From assembly GCA_030596265.1 (NCBI GenBank), contig JAUVKM010000088.1:1-7808 (forward strand): DNA of 7,808 nt. The letters run 5' to 3'. The stretch is from Candidatus Cloacimonadota bacterium (lineage in GTDB: Bacteria; Cloacimonadota; Cloacimonadia; Cloacimonadales; TCS61). Positions 1 through 5,550 of this stretch are shown in pieces. Made by a program: the position numbers and the translations under genes. Under the pieces are notes generated by a model. The model worked only from the letters and a program-made list of their open reading frames with translations. It ran no database searches and was not told the DNA's origin. Numbering within the stretch: position 1 is the first letter of the stretch; every line of letters starts with the position of its first letter.

Positions 1-1
1 A

Positions 2-283
2 AAACAAGAACCGGGCAGCGATGAAGAAATCGCCACTTTTTGCAGTATCAATTATGGTGTAACCTTTCCCATGTTCAGCAAGATCTCGGTTAGAGGAAAA
101 GATATACATCCGCTTTATAAATATCTCACATCCAAAGAAACAAATCCCGAATTTAGTGGGAAAATTACCTGGAATTTTAACAAATTCTTAATTTCAAAAG
201 AGGGTGAGATCATTAATCGTTTTGGTTCCAAAGATAAACCGGAAAGTGAAAAAATTATTGAGGCAATCGAGGGAGCATTGTAG
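2..283 (+). CDS. Glutathione peroxidase family protein, C-terminal part (5' end outside window)
   Basis: Thiol peroxidase of the glutathione peroxidase (BsaA/btuE-type) family, which reduces hydrogen or organic hydroperoxides, in bacteria usually with thioredoxin as electron donor. The frame is open from the first complete codon at position 2, so the gene begins left of the window and the peroxidatic Cys is not visible. What is seen is the KQEPGSDEE stretch matching the family FGxQEPG motif (catalytic Gln), then FCSINYGVTFPMF with the conserved Cys that acts as resolving Cys in thioredoxin-dependent members, then HPLYKYL and TWNFNKFLI, which carries the catalytic Trp-Asn pair. About 93 residues are present, ending with a TAG. 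The short loop between HPLYKYL and TWNF is typical of monomeric bacterial members. An internal ATG at 71 is in frame but lies within the conserved domain, so it is not the start. It converges with the PIN-domain gene; no T-run terminator follows. Confidence 0.93.
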   Translation, partial: KQEPGSDEEIATFCSINYGVTFPMFSKISVRGKDIHPLYKYLTSKETNPEFSGKITWNFNKFLISKEGEIINRFGSKDKPESEKIIEAIEGAL

Positions 284-455
284 ATTACTTGTTCCCAAGT
301 TCTTCTTGGAAAATGCATGTTTTGCGTGATTTTTATTTGAATAAATATGGGCAGAAATGAACTATTATTTATTGTCTTTTGTTACATGCTTTAGTTATTA
401 AACAAAGCTTTTCGAATATTTAATGATGAGTGAATAGTATTTAGAAAGAAATCTC

Positions 456-2549
456 CTATACTAAGTCTTCTGGAATTTTAATCTTCTCAGTAAAGATATC
501 AATTTTACTTTTATTGAATAATCGATTGTAACTGTATTTTATGAGATTAAATTCTAATACAGCAAAAACAATCCAATTAATACCAATCCAAAAACCTTTT
601 CGTACTTCATCTAAATTGCTTATCCAATTGATAAATTTCGATGCAAAATTATAATTATAGTCATTAAGTATATTCTGAAACAGATAGAAAACAAAGATAA
701 CAATAATTACTGGAATACACCATTTTGCCTTTAATCCCCATTTTCTTACTTCTTCATTTATATACTGTTCCTTTAGTATTTCTTTGTATTTAGTATTATC
801 TGACTCTAATAGCTGTAACCTATCATCTAACTTTCCTCTCACATTTTCATTTTTATCGATTTCACTCAATACTCTATCAATTTTACTTTTTAAATTATTC
901 TTTTGGCTTTTTTTAATTCGTAAATGCTTATTTATTTCTTCAAGATTATTCTTTAGTTTATGATTTTCATCACGAACTACTTTAATTTCATCTTCTAAAA
1001 ATTTTTCAGCATATTTTTTTGCTTTTTCTGCTATTTTTCTTGGTTTATTTGTTGAGAATATATCCTTAAATTTTATATCAATAATGCTTTGAATTATTAG
1101 TTCTTGTTGTTCAAAGCTCTCAGTTATTTCACTTATTCCAACTAAAATTGAATCATATTGAATATTATCTGTCATATTGTGTTTATTAAGATTTAAAAAA
1201 CTTACAAAACTTTTAAAATCATCGTCTGATCTACTAATATATCTCAAAATCAGACTCAACCATTCACTTGGATGCAAAACAATTGGTAAATGATTATTTC
1301 TTTGATTATCCCAACTCCTTAGAATTTTATCAGTTGATGTTAAAAAAAAAGTAGTGTCTTTGAGATGTTTATTATTATTCTGTCGTCTATTTTCACAAAT
1401 TAAAATATTTGTTGCATCATGTTTCGCAGATCTATCAATCTCATTTTCGTTGAGATAATGCCCTTTTATCGAACAAATACCTTCAGTATAAGCAGATAAC
1501 AATTTACTTGTTTTTTCATCCTCTTCATCTATTATGTGTTTATCATCAATTTCAATTTCGTATTCTTTCAAAAATTCTTTGTATTGTGCGTGAACAAATG
1601 CTCGAAATAGATAAATTTTAGAATTCGGTTTACTCTTTTTCCATTCATAATATAAGTAATAAACATCATCATGATCTGATAATTGTGAAAATAATTCAGG
1701 ATTTATTTTCTTTTTGTGATATTTATTAATATTTCTGATTTGTGATTCTATCGTTCTTAAAAACTCATCCTCAGTGTTCTTTGATATTAATAATTTTTGG
1801 TTTGTTTCCTTACATTTAATTAAAAAAGTTTTAATTCTTTTTTTGTAATTTGGTCCATGAATTCCAATTGCTCTAAAAATTATATTTGTATCCAAATAGA
1901 AAATCTTATTTTTTAAAGCATCAAAATACATTTCAGAAGTTTGATCTCGGTGTGAGATTATACAATATTCTATACTATAATTAACAATATTAAAAATTGC
2001 AATATTTTTTTCATCATTATCCCAATTTAAAAAACTATTAACTATTTCAATTTCATCATCATTCATATCAAGATGTTCATCAGATGCAATATCAATGTTA
2101 CAATTCAATTCTACTAGTTTAAGGTATTTGAATATATTATTTTGGAAAAGATTATACAAAAATTTATAAATTACTTGTTTTGTACTTATTTCATCGCAAT
2201 TCTTATATTTTGAAAACTTTTGTATAATTGCATCTAGATTTTTTGATTTTTCAATAGATCTAATTCTAGTGATCACATCTTCAGATAAACATACAACTAT
2301 TTCAGAATTTGATTTATCACATAAAAAATTAATCCCATCTTTTAAAATTACATTTATCTCATCCTCTGAAAATTTGAAGGAGTACATTTTTTCTATCAAG
2401 TCAATTATTTGATGTATGCTAATTTGTTTGTTCCCATTTTCATATACAACTGTTTCAATTATTCTTTTATAGATTTCATCTTTTGATAAATGGTCATTGT
2501 CATCTCCATATATAAAAGCAGCTAATCTGAAAATTTGAACCTTATTCAT
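456..2549 (-). CDS. Membrane-anchored PIN-domain nuclease-like protein with coiled coil (unrecognised family)
   Basis: A 697-residue protein, probably a metal-dependent ribonuclease tethered to the inner membrane face. Residues 1-210 are of unknown type. A PIN-like core follows: FYLDTN (Asp220), NTEDEF (Glu260/Glu262), KHDATN (Asp378) and FLTSTD (Asp407) supply the four acidic positions expected of a PIN active site. About 100 residues between the second and third motifs form an unusually long insertion. Residues about 505-600 are rich in Lys, Glu, Asn and Leu and look like a coiled coil. Two hydrophobic helices (about 609-627 and 653-672) are separated by about 25 residues, with a basic tail after the second, so both N- and C-termini should be cytoplasmic. 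The ATG at 2549 is chosen because AGGAG lies 9 bases before it; a longer in-frame start at 2600 has no such site and lies upstream of the predicted transcript start. GC is much lower than in lepA. It stands alone, with no antitoxin-sized partner. Known PIN proteins include VapC toxins and RNA-processing nucleases; defence or RNA decay is inference. The PIN call is firm, the role unknown. Confidence 0.85.
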   Translation of the reverse strand: MNKVQIFRLAAFIYGDDNDHLSKDEIYKRIIETVVYENGNKQISIHQIIDLIEKMYSFKFSEDEINVILKDGINFLCDKSNSEIVVCLSEDVITRIRSIEKSKNLDAIIQKFSKYKNCDEISTKQVIYKFLYNLFQNNIFKYLKLVELNCNIDIASDEHLDMNDDEIEIVNSFLNWDNDEKNIAIFNIVNYSIEYCIISHRDQTSEMYFDALKNKIFYLDTNIIFRAIGIHGPNYKKRIKTFLIKCKETNQKLLISKNTEDEFLRTIESQIRNINKYHKKKINPELFSQLSDHDDVYYLYYEWKKSKPNSKIYLFRAFVHAQYKEFLKEYEIEIDDKHIIDEEDEKTSKLLSAYTEGICSIKGHYLNENEIDRSAKHDATNILICENRRQNNNKHLKDTTFFLTSTDKILRSWDNQRNNHLPIVLHPSEWLSLILRYISRSDDDFKSFVSFLNLNKHNMTDNIQYDSILVGISEITESFEQQELIIQSIIDIKFKDIFSTNKPRKIAEKAKKYAEKFLEDEIKVVRDENHKLKNNLEEINKHLRIKKSQKNNLKSKIDRVLSEIDKNENVRGKLDDRLQLLESDNTKYKEILKEQYINEEVRKWGLKAKWCIPVIIVIFVFYLFQNILNDYNYNFASKFINWISNLDEVRKGFWIGINWIVFAVLEFNLIKYSYNRLFNKSKIDIFTEKIKIPEDLV

Positions 2550-2558
2550 AATAATATT

Positions 2559-2563
2559 CTCCT
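2559..2563 (-). promoter_or_regulatory. Ribosome binding site deciding the start of the PIN-domain gene
   Basis: On the minus strand AGGAG is followed by nine bases and then the ATG at 2549. This favours a start 17 codons inside the longest possible open frame, which would otherwise begin at 2600. Confidence 0.75.
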
Positions 2564-2585
2564 TTTTCCATATCACGGTAAAATC

Positions 2586-2614
2586 AATATAAATAAACAT
2601 TTATATACTGACAA
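2586..2614 (-). promoter_or_regulatory. Putative sigma-70-type promoter of the PIN-domain gene
   Basis: On the minus strand TTGTCA (2609-2614, one mismatch to TTGACA) is followed by exactly 17 bases and then TATATT (2586-2591, one mismatch to TATAAT). A transcript start near 2579 would give a leader of about 30 bases containing the AGGAG site. It would also place the alternative upstream ATG (2598-2600) inside the promoter, excluding it from the message. In AT-rich DNA such matches arise by chance, but the spacing and position both fit. Confidence 0.5.
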
Positions 2615-2633
2615 GACATATTTTATTAAAAGA

Positions 2634-2686
2634 AAATCTTTAGCAAAATATTTTTTGTCAAATCTTTTAACAAATTATTTTTTGTT
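2634..2686 (-). repeat. Imperfect 26/27-bp tandem duplication upstream of the PIN-gene promoter
   Basis: Two adjacent copies, 2634-2659 and 2660-2686 on the plus strand, both begin AAATCTTT and share the core ATTTTTTGT. A 24-base alignment of the two (offset 27) matches at 20 positions. Each copy holds an inverted pair: CAAAA/TTTTG in the first and AACAAA/TTTGTT in the second. The block sits about 20 bases upstream of the -35 hexamer of the PIN-domain gene, where paired operator or activator sites would be expected. The copy nearer the gene is less symmetric. On the minus strand a second TTGACA-like sequence falls within the block. The regulatory role is inference. Confidence 0.6.
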
Positions 2687-2711
2687 AACTGTGTCTATGT
2701 TGTAAAATAAA

Positions 2712-2778
2712 TGTCATTTAATCTCCTTCGACTCCGCTCCAATCTTTGCTATGCTACGACTAGGCAGGCAGGATGACA
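2712..2778. repeat. Dispersed intergenic repeat bounded by TGTCAT/ATGACA
   Basis: Sixty-seven bases with a perfect six-base terminal inverted repeat, TGTCAT at 2712-2717 and ATGACA at 2773-2778. Read on the minus strand it starts TGTCATCCTGCC and contains GGAGCGGAGTCGAAGGAGAT. The same TGTCATYC opening recurs in two other elements of this window (3259-3284 and 3506-3546). It resembles short TGTCATTCTGAG-type intergenic repeats I recall from FCB-group genomes. No reading frame or transposase is associated. Confidence 0.5.
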
Positions 2779-2802
2779 ATGAATCCTTTTCGAAACAGAC
2801 CG

Positions 2803-2840
2803 AAAAAAAACCTTCAAGGTTTTATAAACCTTGAAGGTTT
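2803..2840 (-). terminator. Intrinsic terminator for the LapA-like gene, built from twin palindromes
   Basis: The plus-strand arms AAACCTTCAAGGTTT (2808-2822) and AAACCTTGAAGGTTT (2826-2840) are perfect reverse complements, giving a 15-bp stem with a three-base TAT loop. Read on the minus strand the stem runs directly into eight T residues (2810 down to 2803, the first three within the stem), as in a Rho-independent terminator. It lies about 135 bases past the stop of the LapA-like gene and before the promoter of the PIN-domain gene, so it would insulate the two. Each arm is itself a palindrome around one central base, so the structure can also fold as two small hairpins. There is no T-run in the plus direction. 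Confidence 0.65.
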
Positions 2841-2880
2841 GTAAAGTTTTCTTTGTTCGCTTTTGCCTGCCTTATAGTAT

Positions 2881-2894
2881 CCGGCAGTTGCCGG
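2881..2894. repeat. Perfect GC-rich hairpin in spacer
   Basis: CCGGCA (2881-2886) and TGCCGG (2889-2894) pair perfectly around a two-base GT gap, in practice a five-bp stem with a four-base loop. It is flanked by short CCTG/CAGG arms. No T-run follows on either strand, so a terminator is unlikely; it is better read as part of a small repeat element. Confidence 0.4.
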
Positions 2895-2975
2895 AGTAGA
2901 CAGGTTCGTTGTTCTCTTTCTGTTTATCCGCTTGCCAAGCCGAAGTCTTGACGAAGGCTGGCGTAAATCCGTGAG

Positions 2976-3209
2976 CTAAATCTCTTCAGTTCTATCATCC
3001 TTTGGTTGTTGTTTCTTTTTCTTTCTTGTACCGGAAAGCAGAAAGCCGATAATAACACCAAGAAGTAAAGTTAATGGGGATAGAATGATAAGTGGAACCA
3101 TTCCGAACTTCCAGAAAAGTAATTGGATTGAAACTACTTCCAAATTTTGAAATAGTATTATTGTAAATACCAATAATAATAATAAGATAATAATTGTTTT
3201 AATTTTCAT
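2976..3209 (-). CDS. LapA-domain (DUF1049-like) small membrane protein
   Basis: A 77-residue inner-membrane protein with two hydrophobic helices (about residues 5-20 and 38-59) and a strongly basic then acidic tail (TRKKKKQQPKDDRTEEI), giving both ends cytoplasmic. The first helix is followed by LFQNLEVVSIQLLFW, matching the QN...V...FW pattern between the helices of LapA (lipopolysaccharide assembly protein A) domain proteins. The second has the LLLGVIIGFLLS glycine pattern of the family. Length fits stand-alone members (about 75-110 residues). In E. coli LapA works with LapB in controlling LPS synthesis, but distant LapA-domain proteins are mostly uncharacterised and no lapB is visible here, so no gene symbol is given. 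The ATG at 3209 has AGGAG eight bases upstream. A repeat-rich spacer separates it from lepA, so an operon with lepA is unlikely. Confidence 0.75.
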   Translation of the reverse strand: MKIKTIIILLLLLVFTIILFQNLEVVSIQLLFWKFGMVPLIILSPLTLLLGVIIGFLLSGTRKKKKQQPKDDRTEEI

Positions 3210-3258
3210 ATAATTTACTCCTTTTTTTCTCTCAAAAGCTATCTGAACTCTTGGAAAT

Positions 3259-3284
3259 AGATTCCCGATTACTCGGGAATGACA
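3259..3284. repeat. Short hairpin element of the TGTCATTC...GAATCT type
   Basis: ATTCCCGATTACTCGGGAAT at 3261-3280 is a perfect 8-bp stem with a TTAC loop. With its flanks it reads, on the minus strand, TGTCATTCCC...GGGAATCT. It falls in the leader or promoter region of the minus-strand LapA-like gene, 50-75 bases upstream of its ATG. No T-run follows on the minus strand, so it is not a good terminator for lepA. Confidence 0.6.
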
Positions 3285-3313
3285 CTAAAATATTTATTTT
3301 ACAAATTTCTTCT

Positions 3314-3425
3314 CTTTGTATCTTTGTATCTTTGTATCTTTGTATCTTTGTATCTTTGTATCTTTGTATCTTTGCATCTTTGTATCTTTGTATCTTTGTA
3401 TCTTTGCATCTTTGTATCTTTGCTT
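3314..3425. repeat. Tandem array: 14 copies of an 8-bp unit CTTTGTAT
   Basis: Fourteen back-to-back 8-bp units: seven CTTTGTAT, one CTTTGCAT, three CTTTGTAT, one CTTTGCAT, one CTTTGTAT and a last CTTTGCTT. The array lies 105-216 bases upstream of the LapA-like start codon and about 165 bases past the lepA stop. A period that is not a multiple of three, with near-identical copies, argues for a non-coding simple-sequence tract prone to copy-number change by slippage. The degenerate end grades into the CTTTGCG-type string that follows, suggesting that the array expanded from it. Confidence 0.95.
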
Positions 3426-3433
3426 CTTTTTCT

Positions 3434-3460
3434 CTTTGCGTCCTTCGCGATCTTAGCGGT
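3434..3460. repeat. CTTTGCG/CTTCGCG/TTAGCGG intergenic string
   Basis: Three degenerate units of 9-10 bases, CTTTGCGTC, CTTCGCGAT and CTTAGCGGTT, lie directly next to the 8-bp array. Similar CTTTGCGTC...GCGGTT strings are, from memory, scattered in intergenic DNA of many environmental bacterial genomes; this was not checked. Confidence 0.4.
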
Positions 3461-3505
3461 TCAATCTTTTAATCATAACCATTGCAAAGCTAAAAGAAAA
3501 CCAAG

Positions 3506-3546
3506 AGATTCTTCGGAAGTAAAGCTAACAGAGACTTCAGAATGAC
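3506..3546. repeat. Second TGTCATTC...GAATCT-type dispersed element
   Basis: On the plus strand it begins AGATTCTTCGGAAGT and ends ACTTCAGAATGACA, so its ends match those of the shorter element at 3259-3284 (AGATTC at the left, GAATGACA at the right). The inner arms GAAGT (3516-3520) and ACTTC (3534-3538) can pair around a 13-base loop. It lies about 45 bases past the lepA stop codon. Confidence 0.5.
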
Positions 3547-3552
3547 AGTTTT

Positions 3553-3582
3553 TTTATCCGCGTTTATCTGTGTTCATCCGTG
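3553..3582. repeat. 10-bp tandem repeat TTTATCCGCG / TTTATCTGTG / TTCATCCGTG
   Basis: Three contiguous degenerate 10-bp units sit immediately after the lepA stop (minus strand) and before the neighbouring dispersed element. Strings of this ATCCGTG/ATCTGTG type are ones I recall as scattered intergenic repeats in unrelated environmental genomes. No coding or terminator function is apparent. Confidence 0.55.
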
Positions 3583-3589
3583 GTTTATT

Positions 3590-5389
3590 TTATCCTCTAT
3601 CAGCTTTGAGAACTTCCAGAAATGCTTCTTGAGGAACCTGTACAGAACCGATCTCTTTCATGCGTTTCTTTCCTTCTTTCTGTTTCTCTAGTAATTTCTT
3701 TTTCCTGGTGATATCACCACCATAACATTTGGCAGTCACATTTTTTCTTAAAGCATTGATCGTACTTCTAGCAATTATCTTTGCACCGATACTTGCCTGC
3801 AGAGCAACCTTGAACTGTTGTTTAGGAATAACATCCTTGAGCTTCTGAGTAATGCTTTTTCCCCAGTTGTAGGCTTTATCAGCATGGCAGATAAATGACA
3901 TCGCGTCAACACGTTCACTATTGATCATCATATCTACTTTCACAACATCTGCAACCCTGAATTCCTTAAACGAATAATCTAAAGATGCATAGCCGCGACT
4001 CAAAGATTTTAGCCTATCATAGAAATCAAAAATGATTTCGATAAGCGGCATCTCATAATGGATCGACATCCTTTTTTCATCAATATACTGCATATCTTTT
4101 TGAATACCGCGACGTTCCTGAACTAAGTTCATAATATTTCCAACGTATTCACTTGGAACAATAACTTCTATGTCCATTATTGGTTCTTCAATATTTGCAA
4201 TTCCGGCAGGATCGGGCATATCAACCGGGTTATAGATAATTTTCTGTGACCCATTTTCCATATTTATCAGGAATTTTACACTCGGAGTAGTTGTAATTAT
4301 CAGAACATTATATTCACGAGACAATCTTTCCTTCACAATTTCCAGATGAAGCATTCCTAAAAAACCACAACGAAAACCAAAACCTAATGCCAGTGAACTT
4401 TCCGGCTCATAAGTAAGTGATGCATCATTCAAACTTAGTTTTCCAAGAGCATCTCGAAGGTTCTCATGATCATCTTTATCTAGCGGGAAAACACCACTAT
4501 AGACCATCGGCTTGGGTTCTTCAAATCCTGGTAAAACTTCTGTACAACCATTTTCAGCAGTTGTTATTGTGTCTCCAACTCGAGCATCAGAAATATTTTT
4601 AATATTAGCAATAATATATCCAACTTCACCCGTTTTAAGTCCTTTGGTTGGAACTTGCTTCAATCCTAGATAGCCAATCTCTTCGATTGCATATTCCTTA
4701 TTTGTAGAGAGTAAGCGGATACTATCACCTTTGTTCAATTTACCATCGAATATCCTAACCAAGATTATCACACCGCGGTATTTATCAAAATATGAATCAA
4801 AAATCAGGGCTTTTGTTGGTTTATCTACTCCACCTGTAGGAGGAGGAATATCCCTTATAAGGCCTTCAATAAGTTCTTCAACTCCCTCTCCCGTCTTGGC
4901 ACTGATCTTATATATATTTTCTTGTAAAATACCGATATTTTCTATAATATCGTGTTCGGTTCCTTCCACATCTGCTTTTGGCAGGTCAATTTTGTTTATT
5001 ACAGGAATGATCTCAAGATCATTCTCCATTGCCAGGTACATATTACTCATCGTCTGAGCTTCAATTCCTTGAGATGCATCAACAATAAGAAGAGCTCCAT
5101 CACAAGAGGCAAGACTGCGTGAAACTTCATAAGAGAAATCCACATGTCCGGGGGTATCTATAAGATTGAGAATATATATTTTTCCATCTTTTTCGTATTC
5201 CATGCGGATCGCATGAGATTTTATTGTTATTCCGCGTTCTTTTTCCAACTCCATATCATCCAACACAAGAGCTTCATGTGAACCCATATCAATGACATTA
5301 GTAACTTCCAGCATTCTATCTGCAAGTGTGGATTTACCATGATCAATATGCGCGATAATACAAAAATTTCTGATTAAATCAATGTCCAT
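3590..5389 (-). CDS. lepA: Elongation factor 4 (LepA), ribosome-associated GTPase
   Basis: Translational GTPase that binds the 70S ribosome and affects translocation and initiation, acting in the cytoplasm or at the membrane. At 599 residues it has normal full length. The GTPase domain shows AHIDHGKST (13-21, P-loop), RGIT (52-55, switch I), DTPGHVDF (78-85, with the catalytic His82), NKID (132-135) and SAK (163-165). Beta-barrel and EF-G-like domains follow, then the LepA-specific C-terminal domain with CYGGDITRKKKLLEKQKEGK and VPQEAF. EF-G and TypA lack this C-terminal domain, which secures the identity. The ATG at 5389 is chosen because MDIDLIRNFCIIAHIDHGK matches the family N-terminus and GGAGG lies four bases upstream; a TTG one codon earlier would be almost on top of that site. 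It is divergent from the DsrE-family gene. No lepB neighbour is visible. A TTGACA at 5433-5438 (minus strand) may be its -35, but no clear -10 was found. Confidence 0.98.
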   Translation of the reverse strand: MDIDLIRNFCIIAHIDHGKSTLADRMLEVTNVIDMGSHEALVLDDMELEKERGITIKSHAIRMEYEKDGKIYILNLIDTPGHVDFSYEVSRSLASCDGALLIVDASQGIEAQTMSNMYLAMENDLEIIPVINKIDLPKADVEGTEHDIIENIGILQENIYKISAKTGEGVEELIEGLIRDIPPPTGGVDKPTKALIFDSYFDKYRGVIILVRIFDGKLNKGDSIRLLSTNKEYAIEEIGYLGLKQVPTKGLKTGEVGYIIANIKNISDARVGDTITTAENGCTEVLPGFEEPKPMVYSGVFPLDKDDHENLRDALGKLSLNDASLTYEPESSLALGFGFRCGFLGMLHLEIVKERLSREYNVLIITTTPSVKFLINMENGSQKIIYNPVDMPDPAGIANIEEPIMDIEVIVPSEYVGNIMNLVQERRGIQKDMQYIDEKRMSIHYEMPLIEIIFDFYDRLKSLSRGYASLDYSFKEFRVADVVKVDMMINSERVDAMSFICHADKAYNWGKSITQKLKDVIPKQQFKVALQASIGAKIIARSTINALRKNVTAKCYGGDITRKKKLLEKQKEGKKRMKEIGSVQVPQEAFLEVLKADRG

Positions 5390-5550
5390 CAAACCTCCGA
5401 ACTAATTTCAAAAACTTAAGTATCGGCTTATGTGTCAACTATTTCATTATCGTATTAAACTCAATATATTTCATTCTTGACGCAATGTCTTTAGATATTT
5501 ACTTAGTGATATATATTATTTCCAAATATAATAAAGATATAGGAGTTAAT

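Larger units (their letters stand above)
2702..2975. other. Gene-free spacer made of dispersed-repeat debris
   Basis: No convincing coding frame is present between the PIN-gene upstream region and the LapA-like gene. GC is higher than in the flanking AT-rich promoter DNA. It holds, in order: an element bounded by TGTCAT and ATGACA (2712-2778), a twin palindrome with an A/T tract (2803-2840), a perfect hairpin CCGGCA-GT-TGCCGG (2881-2894), which lies between CCTG/CAGG arms (2866-2869 and 2901-2904), and an imperfect inverted pair GCCAAGCC/GGCTGGC (2934-2941 and 2956-2962). These look like remnants of small non-coding dispersed elements rather than genes. Confidence 0.6.
3210..3589. other. Repeat-packed spacer between lepA and the LapA-like gene
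   Basis: About 380 bases without a believable gene. From left to right it contains the ribosome binding site and leader of the LapA-like gene, a short hairpin element (3259-3284), a 14-copy 8-bp array (3314-3425), a CTTTGCG/CTTCGCG/TTAGCGG string (3434-3460), a second TGTCATTC-type element (3506-3546) and a 10-bp tandem repeat (3553-3582). Two overlapping plus-strand open frames across it encode only low-complexity SLYLCIFV-type repeats, which result from reading an 8-bp array in threes. No strong promoter for the LapA-like gene was recognised. Confidence 0.65.

Noticed and set aside
293..312. Small hairpin CCAAG-TTCTT-CTTGG after the peroxidase stop as a terminator
   Set aside because: Only five base pairs and no T-run on either strand.
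115..318. Minus-strand 67-residue open frame opposite the peroxidase gene
   Set aside because: Shadow of the conserved peroxidase frame; no similarity to a known protein and no ribosome binding site.
456..2549. Toxin-antitoxin module (VapBC-like)
   Set aside because: The protein is far longer than VapC and there is no small antitoxin gene upstream or downstream on the same strand.
2550..2600. Longer N-terminus of the PIN protein from the ATG at 2600
   Set aside because: No ribosome binding site precedes it, and the start lies within the predicted promoter; the ATG at 2549 has a well-placed AGGAG.
3314..3425. CRISPR array
   Set aside because: The units are 8 bp and contiguous with no spacers; no cas gene is present.
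3251..3545. Two overlapping plus-strand open frames encoding SLYLCIFV-type repeats (73 and 88 residues)
   Set aside because: They arise from reading an 8-bp tandem array in three frames (24-base cycle), giving the same octapeptide in both frames; there is no ribosome binding site and no recognisable domain.
5521..5540. Perfect TATAAT at 5527-5532 as -10 of the DsrE-family gene
   Set aside because: It would put the transcript start within about ten bases of the ribosome binding site, and no acceptable -35 lies 16-18 bases upstream.
5485..5550. Longer N-terminus of the DsrE-family protein from the ATG at 5485
   Set aside because: No ribosome binding site precedes it, while AGGAG is well placed before the ATG at 5551; the extra 22 residues show no family resemblance.
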